Assembly (NCBI GenBank): GCA_004796375.1
Contig: QZLA01000057.1
Location: 1 to 35,830, forward strand
Length of the DNA stretch: 35,830 nt
From: Desulfobacteraceae bacterium
GTDB lineage: Bacteria > Desulfobacterota > Desulfobacteria > Desulfobacterales > Desulfobacteraceae
Direction: 5' to 3'
Made by a program: the position numbers and the translations under genes
Shown here: positions 28,490-35,830 of the stretch, in pieces
Layout of the letters: the number at the start of each line of letters is the position of its first letter
Position numbering within the stretch: position 1 is the stretch's first letter
Notes under the pieces: generated by a model
What the model saw: the letters and a program-made list of their open reading frames with translations, nothing else
Databases searched by the model: none
What the model was told of the DNA's origin: nothing

Positions 28490-29326
28490 ATGAAAACCAT
28501 GCTGAACATGTTCAACACCTTTAAAACCAGTCCCTTGTCTGCCAAAATCGGCCTTGCCGTCGTCATTTTCGGCTTGAGTGTCGCCCTGCTCGCACCGATG
28601 CTGGCACCCTACGGGGAATCGGAAATCGTAGCCGATGTCTGGCTCTCGCCAGGGGACGGCCACCTCCTGGGAACGGACCAACTGGGTCGAGACATGCTCA
28701 CCCGGCTGATATATGGCGCCCGCAACTCCATCACCATTGCCTTTATCACCACACTGATCGCATTTTTTGTAGGCGCCTTTTTAGGATTGACTGCTGCAGT
28801 CACCGGCGGATGGCTTGATAATCTCCTGGCCCGGATCGTGGATATTTTCATGGCCTTCCCTACCCTGATCCTGGCATTGATGATCCTGTCGGTTTTGGGG
28901 ACGTCCATCCCGGTGCTCATCGTGGTGGTGGCCCTGCTGGACGCCACCCGTGTGTTCCGCCTGGCCCGCGCCCTGGCCATGGACATCGCCATCATGGAAT
29001 ATGTGGATGCGGCACGGCTTCGCGGGGAAAAAACCTTTTACATTGTCCGGCGGGAAATCCTGCCAAACGCCCTACCCGCCCTGATTGCCGAATTTGGCCT
29101 GAGGTTCTGCTTTATCTTCCTGTTCATCTCATCCCTGTCATTCCTGGGGCTGGGTATCCAGCCGCCCACGGCAGACTGGGGTTCCATGGTCCGGGAAAAC
29201 TCCGGGGCCATCAACTTCGGTATCCTGACTCCGATCTATCCGGCAGGGGCGATTGCCGCTTTGACAGTGTCCATCAACATGGTGGTGGACTGGTTCCTTC
29301 ACCGTTCCGCCCAGATCCGGGCATAA
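28490..29326 (+). CDS. ABC importer permease, DppC-type
   Basis: A 278-residue second permease. An upstream in-frame start at 28433 lies inside the previous gene; ATG 28490 is preferred because GAGG sits eight bases before it and the protein then starts like DppC relatives. Features: N-terminal helix, the LLGTDQLGRDMLTRLIYGAR signature, several membrane spans, and the EAA loop YVDAARLRGEKTFYIVRREI followed by LPNALPALIAEFG. It ends 12 bases before the ATPase gene. Confidence 0.94.
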   Translation: MKTMLNMFNTFKTSPLSAKIGLAVVIFGLSVALLAPMLAPYGESEIVADVWLSPGDGHLLGTDQLGRDMLTRLIYGARNSITIAFITTLIAFFVGAFLGLTAAVTGGWLDNLLARIVDIFMAFPTLILALMILSVLGTSIPVLIVVVALLDATRVFRLARALAMDIAIMEYVDAARLRGEKTFYIVRREILPNALPALIAEFGLRFCFIFLFISSLSFLGLGIQPPTADWGSMVRENSGAINFGILTPIYPAGAIAALTVSINMVVDWFLHRSAQIRA

Positions 29327-29338
29327 AGGAGACTCGAC

Positions 29339-30982
29339 ATGACACCAGACATTAAACCGGAAATCAAACCAGAGCGGCTGCTCACCATCACAGGGCTCGA
29401 GATTGAAGGGCGGCAGGACGGAAAATGGAAAAAAGTGGTCAAAGGGGTGGACCTTCACCTGAACCGCGGAGAGGTCTTGGGGCTTATCGGTGAGTCCGGT
29501 GCCGGCAAATCCACCATTGGCCTGGCCGCCATGGGGTATGCCCGGGAGGGATGCCGCCTGTCCGCAGGCAATATCAACTATCTTGGCAAAGAGCTTCGAC
29601 AAGCACCGGAATCGGAATTGGAACAGATCAGGGGGTATAAAATCGCCTATGTGGCCCAGAGTGCGGCCGCTTCGTTCAACCCCTCGCACAAACTGATCAC
29701 CCAGTTTGCAGAGACCCCCCTGGCCCATAAAATGATGACCATGGAACAGGCCAAGGCCAAGGCCGAGGATCTGTACACAAAGCTCTTCCTCCCGGACCCG
29801 GCCGGTATCGGATTCCGGTATCCCCACCAGGTCTCAGGCGGGCAGCTCCAGCGGGCCATGGTGGCCATGGCCATGGCATGTGATCCCGACATCATCATAT
29901 TTGACGAGCCTACCACGGCCCTGGATGTCACCACCCAGATTGAAGTGCTCACCGCCATCAAAGAGGTGGTCAGAAAGTTCAACTGCGCCGCTATTTACAT
30001 CACCCATGACCTGGCTGTGGTGGCCCAGCTCTCACACAGGATCATGGTGCTCCGGCACGGCCTGTGCGTGGAGGAAGGCCAGGCCGCCCAGATCCTGGAT
30101 GCACCCAAAGAAAAATACACGGCCGATCTTCTGGCCGTCCGGCGCCAGGTCAAGGATGTGGCCCCACCCAAGCAGGAGGAGCCCCTGCTCCGGGTGGAAA
30201 ACATCACGGCCGGTTACAAAAACGGCCCTGCCGTGCTCCATAATGTCAGTTTTGAGGTGTTCCGCGGAAGGACTGTTGCGGTTGTCGGGGAATCCGGCTC
30301 CGGGAAAACCTCGGTGGCCCGGGTGATCACGGGATTTTTACCCCAGACCGAAGGCATGGTGTATTTTGACGGCATTGAGATGTCCCCCCTGCTCAAGCAC
30401 CGGGACAAGGACCGGCTGCGCAAATGGCAGATGATCTTCCAGATGCCGGATGTGGCAGTCAACCCGAGGCACAAGGTCAAGGATATTATCGGCCGGCCCA
30501 TCCGCTTCTACTACAATCCTGGAAAAAAGGAGATTGACCGCCGCGTTTCAGAGCTTTTGGAGATGATCGAACTCAATGACAAATATCTGGACCGGTATCC
30601 TAGCGAACTCTCCGGCGGGGAAAAACAGCGGGTGTGCATTGCAAGAGCCCTGGCGGCACAGCCCGAACTCATCATCTGTGACGAGGTCACCTCTGCCCTG
30701 GATCAGCTCGTGGCCGAGGAGATCCTTAAACTGCTCCAGCGGCTCCAGCAAGATCTGAACATGGGATACCTCTTCATTACCCATGATCTGGCCACGGTCC
30801 GGGCCATTGCCGACGACGTGGTGGTGATGTACCAGGGCCGGGTTGTGGAGCACGGGCCACGGGACGATGTGTTTACCCCGCCCCATCACGACTATACTGA
30901 ACTGCTCCTCTCATCGGTGCCTGAGATGGATCCAAACTGGCTGGACCGGGTGCTGGAGACCCGCCAGAAAAAAACAGCTTAG
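29339..30982 (+). CDS. ABC importer ATPase, DppD-DppF type fusion (two nucleotide-binding domains)
   Basis: A 547-residue protein joining the two ATPases that peptide/nickel importers usually encode separately. Domain 1: Walker A GESGAGKS near residue 51, signature VSGGQLQRAM near 165, Walker B IIIFDEP. Domain 2 (from about 285): Walker A GESGSGKTS near 317, signature LSGGEKQRV near 424, Walker B LIICDEV. Both have the D-loop and His switch (ITHD). In domain 2 the Walker B step reads DEVTSALD where DEPTSALD is usual, a mild change found in DppF-type halves. AAGGAG precedes the ATG. It completes the four-gene importer and ends in TAG. Similar fusions occur in GsiA and YejF. Confidence 0.95.
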   Translation: MTPDIKPEIKPERLLTITGLEIEGRQDGKWKKVVKGVDLHLNRGEVLGLIGESGAGKSTIGLAAMGYAREGCRLSAGNINYLGKELRQAPESELEQIRGYKIAYVAQSAAASFNPSHKLITQFAETPLAHKMMTMEQAKAKAEDLYTKLFLPDPAGIGFRYPHQVSGGQLQRAMVAMAMACDPDIIIFDEPTTALDVTTQIEVLTAIKEVVRKFNCAAIYITHDLAVVAQLSHRIMVLRHGLCVEEGQAAQILDAPKEKYTADLLAVRRQVKDVAPPKQEEPLLRVENITAGYKNGPAVLHNVSFEVFRGRTVAVVGESGSGKTSVARVITGFLPQTEGMVYFDGIEMSPLLKHRDKDRLRKWQMIFQMPDVAVNPRHKVKDIIGRPIRFYYNPGKKEIDRRVSELLEMIELNDKYLDRYPSELSGGEKQRVCIARALAAQPELIICDEVTSALDQLVAEEILKLLQRLQQDLNMGYLFITHDLATVRAIADDVVVMYQGRVVEHGPRDDVFTPPHHDYTELLLSSVPEMDPNWLDRVLETRQKKTA

Positions 30983-30984
30983 GG

Positions 30985-31173
30985 TTGAAGCCTTCCCAGC
31001 CAGGCCGCCCCGAACACACCAGCGGAATCTCCGAGCTGGTTTTTCAGGATCGGGGTGCGGATTTGCTCATGAAAGGCATAGTGACGGATTCATTCCAGGC
31101 CAGTGGTGCAGCAAGCCTCGCCCTTGAAGCGCTTTACAAATCGCCTTTAGATAAAGTCCATCCGAAAATTTAG
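30985..31173 (+). CDS. Small doubtful ORF after the ABC operon
   Basis: A 62-codon frame with a TTG start three bases after the ATPase stop; no good ribosome site. The second half (LLMKGIVTDSFQASGAASLA, then LEALYKSPLDKVHPKI) reads like protein but I do not recognise it. It might be a small translationally coupled protein, a relic, or noise. Confidence 0.2.
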   Translation: MKPSQPGRPEHTSGISELVFQDRGADLLMKGIVTDSFQASGAASLALEALYKSPLDKVHPKI

Positions 31174-31211
31174 CGGCTGAACCCCAACGCCCCTGCCCTC
31201 AGATGGTTTTC

Positions 31212-31769
31212 TCATTTGATTTTGACCCAATCTTTTTTCAGCAGCCCGAAAATAAAAGAATCCGTCACTTCATTATTAATAATCCATCGTTCCCTTAAAT
31301 GCCCTTCCTTTAGAAACCCCAGACGGCGAAGAATCTTTTCCGAAGCACTGTTCCGGGGATCTATGTCGGCTTCAATCCGGTTAAGGGCCAACTCCTTGAA
31401 TGCATAATCGATAAGTGCGGTCAGTGCCTCATTCATCAATCCTTTACCCCAGAATTCCTTTGCCAGTATATATCCAATTTCCGCTCGTTTGCACTGCTCG
31501 CTGAAACTAAACAGGATACAGGTACCGATCAGCTTGGGTTCCTCTTTTGATTCAACACCAAGACGCAAGTAGCTGCCTGATTTGAGTGCTTCCGTGTCCT
31601 TGCAAATCATCTCTTCCGCCTTGGCCATATCCGTCCATGGCGGGGTGTTCCAGAACACCATCACATCAGGATCTGAATAAATGGAAAACAACACCTTTGC
31701 ATCATGCCCGGTAAGTGGCCGCAGCAAGAGGCGCTTGGTAGATAGATTCAGCTTATCAAATGGTTTCAT
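31212..31769 (-). CDS. GNAT N-acetyltransferase (RimJ/RimL-like)
   Basis: A 185-residue GNAT enzyme. It opens with STKRLLLRPLTGHDAKVLFS, typical of RimJ/RimL-type acetyltransferases. The acetyl-CoA region is EIGYILAKEFWGKGLMNEAL, and the later IEADIDPRNSASEKILRRLG motif is the usual Asn-x-x-S step of the family. It probably acetylates an N-terminus or a small amine; the substrate is unknown. It is the last gene of a tight minus-strand trio with the methyltransferase (33-base gap) and the TPR gene. Confidence 0.9.
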   Translation of the reverse strand: MKPFDKLNLSTKRLLLRPLTGHDAKVLFSIYSDPDVMVFWNTPPWTDMAKAEEMICKDTEALKSGSYLRLGVESKEEPKLIGTCILFSFSEQCKRAEIGYILAKEFWGKGLMNEALTALIDYAFKELALNRIEADIDPRNSASEKILRRLGFLKEGHLRERWIINNEVTDSFIFGLLKKDWVKIK

Positions 31770-31802
31770 GGGATCAATCCATCAACATCGTTCATAAACT
31801 CC

Positions 31803-32375
31803 TCATTCCATACCTTTCCTGAAGGTATACACATAGAAATCTCCCTCGCTGAAACGGGCATCAATCAATGCCATCTCATTTTCGTTAAGAAATTCTACAT
31901 ATGCCCGCCGGCCCATACTGTAATGGTATACGGTGTATTGGCCAACTTTTCCCGTGCATTCGTCCGCGTCCTTACCGCTGGTAAACAGGAACCGTCCCCC
32001 GGGCTTTAACAGGCTACTCACAACGGACATCGTCTTTTTCTGCTGCTCGATGGGCAAATGGCAGATGGCTCCCCAGCTGAATATAAAATCCCATTGACCT
32101 GATATCAGTTCCAATTCAGACATCTCCATCAACACGCAGTCCGCATCCTGTACATTTTTCATGTATGCGTCCAGCATGGGCTGGCTGTTATCTATCCCGC
32201 GGTATTGGTTTACGACCGGGGAGATTGCTTTTGCTATGGGATGACCGGTTCCGCATCCAAGATCAAGTACGCGTATCTCATTTCCCAATACATTGACCTG
32301 CTCAAGGATATCCTTGACCCCGACATGATTTCTCATTGAATCAAAGTCGGAACCGACGTTATCATAAATACTCAT
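31803..32375 (-). CDS. Class I SAM-dependent methyltransferase
   Basis: A 190-residue small methyltransferase. Motif I VLDLGCGTGHPIA and the acidic loop after the second strand (YRGIDNSQPMLDAYM) form the SAM site. WDFIFSWGAICHLP matches the motif after strand 4, and LLKPGGRFLFTSG is the usual post-motif III. The substrate is unknown. AAGGAG lies just before the ATG. It is the middle gene of the GNAT/methyltransferase/TPR cluster. Confidence 0.9.
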   Translation of the reverse strand: MSIYDNVGSDFDSMRNHVGVKDILEQVNVLGNEIRVLDLGCGTGHPIAKAISPVVNQYRGIDNSQPMLDAYMKNVQDADCVLMEMSELELISGQWDFIFSWGAICHLPIEQQKKTMSVVSSLLKPGGRFLFTSGKDADECTGKVGQYTVYHYSMGRRAYVEFLNENEMALIDARFSEGDFYVYTFRKGME

Positions 32376-32412
32376 TCAACTCCTTTTTATTCAATGCAAC
32401 AATGGCGGGATT

Positions 32413-32934
32413 CTAAGACATACCCCGCAAATGTTTTTTGGCTTCGACAACCAACGCCTGGTGCCTGTTGTTGCCTGGATCTTCTGAAAGCGCTTCTTCT
32501 CCCCAGAAAAGAGCGTTTGGATAGTCCTTTTGCTGGCGGTAGTTTTCCGCAATGGCATACAGTACATGCTTCAACGGTGCGTTCCTGCTTTCAGCCGGGA
32601 TGTCCAGTACCTTTTTGAAATCAGCTATAGCAGCCGGGTGATTCTTTTCAACCGTATAACAACTTCCCCGGCCGATAAGGCTCTCCTCGTCGAAAGGATC
32701 TAATGTTAATGCGCTTGAATACAACCTGATCGCATCGTCAATTCGGCCTTCGATTTCAGAAATTTTACCCAGATAAAAATAGGGATTGTCACCATCTACA
32801 TGACGATAGGCCGGATCCATATCGATTACCGCCTCAAATGCCCGGACAGCCCCAACCCCGTCCGGTTTGTTGAAGCATCTTAGCCCTTCATTAAACCAAT
32901 CCGTCACAGTACGCGGTGTATGATCGTTATCCAT
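32413..32934 (-). CDS. Tetratricopeptide repeat protein
   Basis: A 173-residue helical repeat protein with no signal peptide. At least three TPR units are readable: AVRAFEAVIDMDPAYRHVDG, NPYFYLGKISEIEGRIDDAI with RLYSSALTLDPFDEES, and then PAAIADFKKVLDIPAESRNA. A final unit (LYAIAENYRQQKDYPNALFW) follows. It is probably a protein-binding scaffold; the partner is unknown. First gene of the minus-strand trio (37-base gap to the methyltransferase), AGAGGA ribosome site, TAG stop. Confidence 0.85.
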   Translation of the reverse strand: MDNDHTPRTVTDWFNEGLRCFNKPDGVGAVRAFEAVIDMDPAYRHVDGDNPYFYLGKISEIEGRIDDAIRLYSSALTLDPFDEESLIGRGSCYTVEKNHPAAIADFKKVLDIPAESRNAPLKHVLYAIAENYRQQKDYPNALFWGEEALSEDPGNNRHQALVVEAKKHLRGMS

Positions 32935-33484
32935 GATTGTCCTCTTTATTCAATGATTCCTCTTCTACATTTGCATTCAATTATTGCTCATCCATTGAGT
33001 GATAAATACCGCCCTATTGGATGTACCGCTTTCTTTTCTAAGATGCCTGCCCAGGGCGACGGCATCCTGGCAAATCCCGGTGTCAAACATTATTTCAAGT
33101 AAGGGTCAATCATCTGCCTTGATTTTCCGATGCTGCCTGGAAACAAGACGCTCCATGACCCTGAGATCCCTTTCCGTGGTGGAAAGGGCCGCATCCACCC
33201 ATATTCGGATAGCAGCGTTCAATACAGCACAAAGACCAGTTTCAAAAAACTTCTTTGGTGTTTCTCCGTGATGCAAATACTGAATACAAGGATACCAGAA
33301 GAAGGCTAAGCCGACTCCTTTCTTATTTGGATAATTGCATAACAGGAACGCAGAATAGTGTAAAGCGATATTGAGAAGTGGCGTGAAATCATAACATGTG
33401 AATTGGTTTTAGTGGCGAATTGACAGGTAACTTCGAGGGACCGGTAACCCGCTCAGTGACCGTGCCGTAACGGTCTCTGCCACC
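32935..33484. other. Intergenic region upstream of the TPR cluster
   Basis: A 550-base gap between two minus-strand genes. It contains a 100-codon start-less open stretch on the minus strand (33106-33408, listed separately). The rest is low in coding signs and presumably carries the promoter of the TPR/methyltransferase/GNAT cluster near 32940-33000. Confidence 0.5.
33106..33408 (-). pseudogene. Start-less 100-codon open frame, probable gene remnant
   Basis: On the minus strand, codons from 33408 down to a TGA at 33106-33108 contain no stop but also no early ATG. The first ATG is near the end. The reading looks protein-like, for example KKGVGLAFFWYPCIQYLHHG and a basic tail VMERLVSRQHRKIKADD. 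I do not recognise a family. It could be the 3' part of a decayed or truncated gene. Confidence 0.35.
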
Positions 33485-34321
33485 CTATCCCAGGAGCAAC
33501 AATAGAATCGGAATGATTGATGCAGGTTCTTGGATATTGGTGCTCATCGCCAGACTGTAGTGTTTGCCAAAGTTAAGTTCCGCTGGCAGGCCCAGGAGTG
33601 TCGGGTCGTAGTCGGCGTCGATGTAGACCAGCGGGTCGATCTCCGCGGTGGCATAGCCCAAGCCACCCGTCGAATGGATGACGCCTGCGTATGCCCAAAG
33701 CCTTAGCATCTGGGTTCTTTCCGGCTCGATGAAAAAACGTATCTCAACATCGAAGAACTCACTGGCACTGTCGGTCTCACGCCAGAACACCCGGATGTTG
33801 GTGGCACCCGCGCCGAACGTCTGAAGCCGCACTTCCACCTGCGCATGGTTGTCACCCGCCCCGCCGGTGGTGATGTGCCCTTTGATAGGAATGATGATCG
33901 GCACAAGCGCCCCGGCGCCGCCGGGTTGCAGGGGATTGCTGTTGGTCGGCCTAGCCTCGAAGTAGTAGCATAGCTCTGCCTGCGACCGGTTGCTGATGTT
34001 GAAGTTGGCCCACAGCGTCAGGTCCGCCCGAACGCTCGGCCCGCTGCGAAGCGAGGATGCCTGGGATGTCAATGATGCGGCGTAATCCGGCGTAGCTGTG
34101 CCACTCGTGTCCAGTTCCTGCTGGCCGCTGAGGCTGCCGCCGGAGTAACGATCCCAGGCCAGCCACTCATCCGGCGCCGGCGCGCCCCCGACGATACCCG
34201 TGCCCCACCACGCCGGCCAGACATCCATAGTGGCTCTGGGCAAATCCTCTCCTTTGGACGAAGAAACCACCAATAACAGCAACACCGCGCTGACCATGAG
34301 AGAACCGATTCTTGATTGCAT
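33485..34321 (-). CDS. Secreted protein with truncated PEP-CTERM-like tail
   Basis: A 278-residue exported protein: signal peptide about residues 1-24 (core LMVSAVLLLLVVSSS), strong AGGAGG before the ATG. The body is rich in Gly, Ser, Thr and beta-prone segments and I cannot assign a domain. The last 16 residues, IQEPASIIPILLLLLG, resemble a PEP-CTERM sorting signal (EPAS plus a hydrophobic helix), but the basic cluster that should follow is missing because the frame stops at TAG 33485-33487. It may be a truncated exosortase substrate. Its GC content is clearly above its flanks. Confidence 0.7.
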   Translation of the reverse strand: MQSRIGSLMVSAVLLLLVVSSSKGEDLPRATMDVWPAWWGTGIVGGAPAPDEWLAWDRYSGGSLSGQQELDTSGTATPDYAASLTSQASSLRSGPSVRADLTLWANFNISNRSQAELCYYFEARPTNSNPLQPGGAGALVPIIIPIKGHITTGGAGDNHAQVEVRLQTFGAGATNIRVFWRETDSASEFFDVEIRFFIEPERTQMLRLWAYAGVIHSTGGLGYATAEIDPLVYIDADYDPTLLGLPAELNFGKHYSLAMSTNIQEPASIIPILLLLLG

Positions 34322-34789
34322 GTTAGACCTCCTGATGGGCCCCTACATTTTCCAAAAGTTATCGTGTGGTTCTGTATAACTCTTATATCCTTTACCTAAC
34401 TGGACAACCTGAGAAAATTCAAAATATCTAATTTGGGCTAAATTTTTAGAATACCAATAAGAGAATTCATACCATCATTCAGAATGGTTCGCAAAGATTT
34501 TTATTCCATTTTTCGCATACTTAAGATGGATGATCATAATTAAAAAATCTTTGCATTATTATTTCCAAAATTCATGTATTTGGATTTTAGCGACAAGGGA
34601 AATGAATAATGCAAAGGTCCTCAACCATGGTATGAAGAGAGACCGGCAGTACACAAAAATAGGGAAGCACTGGCAGAAGTATTGAACGCCCTTATTAACA
34701 TGACTTTGACTGATTGATGATAGACACAGTCAACAGGTTCTTTCTTAGAAAATTTATACTGAATTTTCATTATTCCTTGCCAGTCCTAA
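34322..34789. other. AT-rich intergenic region with nested inverted repeats
   Basis: A 468-base gap between two minus-strand genes with no convincing gene. Its main content is a set of inverted repeats at 34491-34616 (listed separately) upstream of the secreted-protein gene. Confidence 0.5.
34491..34616. repeat. Nested inverted repeats sharing a central arm
   Basis: Arm A GCAAAGATTTTT (34491-34502) is complementary to AAAAATCTTTGC (34543-34554). The overlapping CTTTGCATTATT (34549-34560) is complementary to AATAATGCAAAG (34605-34616). Each pair is a perfect 12-bp match. Because the central arm is shared, only one hairpin can form at a time. Confidence 0.65.
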
Positions 34790-35659
34790 TCATAATCCAT
34801 TTTGATCCAACTCAAGCAATTTCAAGGCATTTTGATATAGAATCTTGTTTAAAAAAGGCTCTGATAGACCGACTTGTCTCAAGGCGGATAACGTGTTATC
34901 AAAAGTTTCAAAAGGAGTATCAGAAGCAAAGAGCAACTTGTGCTCATTTTCACTAACGGAATAAGTATCCCATGGAAATTGTTTGTAAAGCATTGCATAG
35001 GCAGAGATATCCACATAAACATTGGCATGACGATACGCCAAAGACCAAGCTTCCATAGTCCATGGAAAGCCGCAATGGCCTAATACGATTTTCATCTCAG
35101 GGTATTTTATGGCCACCGGCTCTACACGCATGGGATGACCTAAGCGTGCATCGGAACATGGGTGTGACTTTTGATGTGCACAGTGAGTCCATACGACAAT
35201 ATTACGATCCAAAGCAAATTCCCAAAAGGGATCAAATCGAGAATCAGCAAAATCGAATCTCTGGACAGGAGGAACTAACTTTAGCCCTTTGCAATCCAGG
35301 TCGTCAACAGCTCTGGTTAATTTATCAAGTGCCAGCTTTCCCATGTTCGGGTCTATACTTGCAAATGGAATGAATCGATCTGGATATTGTTTGTAGAATC
35401 TGGAAACATCATCATTTGTAACCATTTCTACGCCGTACCTCGTAGACAAATCCATCGCCACAATGCAGGCTTTGTCAATCCCACACGAATCCATTTCCAT
35501 TATCAAATCATCAATATTTCTCTGTTTAAAATTGTAATCCAACATTGTGGTTAACGATACATCCTGTGACCTTTCAAATTGTCGACGCATCGCTTCCTCA
35601 TAATTTGGAAGTACGCTGGCCTCTGTACAAAAAGGGTGTACGTGAAAATCGATGATCAT
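34790..35659 (-). CDS. Amidohydrolase-2 family metal-dependent hydrolase
   Basis: A 289-residue TIM-barrel hydrolase of the amidohydrolase-2 group (ACMSD / 4-oxalomesaconate hydratase relatives). Metal and catalytic residues are visible: H6 and H8 (MIIDFHVH), H159 (VVWTHC), H195 (VLGHCGFPW) and D247 (LFASDTPF). Family segments RFIPFASIDPN and KGLKLVPPVQRFDFADSRFD are also typical. Such enzymes decarboxylate or hydrolyse aromatic or keto acids; the substrate here is unknown. No signal peptide, so cytoplasmic. It appears to stand alone, with AT-rich DNA on both sides. Confidence 0.9.
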   Translation of the reverse strand: MIIDFHVHPFCTEASVLPNYEEAMRRQFERSQDVSLTTMLDYNFKQRNIDDLIMEMDSCGIDKACIVAMDLSTRYGVEMVTNDDVSRFYKQYPDRFIPFASIDPNMGKLALDKLTRAVDDLDCKGLKLVPPVQRFDFADSRFDPFWEFALDRNIVVWTHCAHQKSHPCSDARLGHPMRVEPVAIKYPEMKIVLGHCGFPWTMEAWSLAYRHANVYVDISAYAMLYKQFPWDTYSVSENEHKLLFASDTPFETFDNTLSALRQVGLSEPFLNKILYQNALKLLELDQNGL

Positions 35660-35830
35660 CTCACATTTCCGATTCAGTTAAAAATATTAGATTTTAGCTT
35701 GCACTAATTACATTATAGCATTTTAAAAGGGTTGAAATCAGGATGTCAGCAAATTATTCATTAATATGAACTAGCATGGTATTTTCCTACACCTGCAGTG
35801 TTCACCGCAAAATTTTGCTCAGCAATTCAA

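Noticed and set aside
32999-33271. 90-residue plus-strand ORF
   Set aside because: It is antisense to the start-less minus-strand frame, has no ribosome site and a low-complexity, unconvincing composition.

Overview
The window reads as a chromosomal segment of an anaerobic, motile, heterotrophic bacterium, most likely a deltaproteobacterial sulfate reducer (Desulfobacterales-like). This is an inference. It rests on the MttB-superfamily methyltransferases (one with an in-frame amber codon), the very large PAS hybrid kinases, the Tat-exported redox and binding proteins, and the mixed base composition (AT-rich on the left, visibly GC-rich from about 21 to 31 kb). No rRNA, tRNA, CRISPR array or intact insertion sequence was seen.

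Layout. 1-0.9 kb: the frameshifted 5' end of a tyrosine recombinase on the minus strand, then decayed or non-coding DNA. 0.9-9.5 kb: a chemoreceptor, a secreted GEVED-domain protein, a receiver-domain relic and a 1431-residue eight-PAS hybrid histidine kinase. 9.8-15.7 kb: a CoA-transferase/GNAT fusion, a secreted FecR-domain protein and an exported amidohydrolase. 15.9-19.1 kb: a second hybrid kinase (PocR + 4 PAS) whose last PAS, kinase and receiver modules are paralogous to those of the first. 19.1-22.2 kb: an AraC-family regulator divergent from two aldo/keto reductases, one cytoplasmic and one Tat-exported, resembling the YqhC/DkgA arrangement. 22.3-31.0 kb: two MttB-family methyltransferase genes on the minus strand, divergent from a complete peptide/nickel-type ABC importer operon (Tat-signal binding protein, two permeases, one fused double ATPase). 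31.2-35.7 kb: a GNAT/methyltransferase/TPR gene cluster, a secreted protein with a broken PEP-CTERM-like tail, and a second amidohydrolase.

The most notable element is at 22336-23820. Two apparently separate ORFs form one MttB-length protein (494 residues) interrupted only by UAG at codon 328, close to the position where archaeal trimethylamine methyltransferase carries pyrrolysine. It lies downstream of a non-pyrrolysine MttB paralogue and near a dedicated ABC importer. A working model is that the importer brings in a quaternary or methylated amine, or a related compound, and the MttB proteins transfer a methyl group to a corrinoid protein encoded elsewhere. No corrinoid protein, corrinoid:THF methyltransferase, corrinoid activase or pyl gene is in the window. 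UAG also ends 9 of the 21 intact genes here, including both mttB-family genes, so UAG decoding must be selective, conditional or tolerated.
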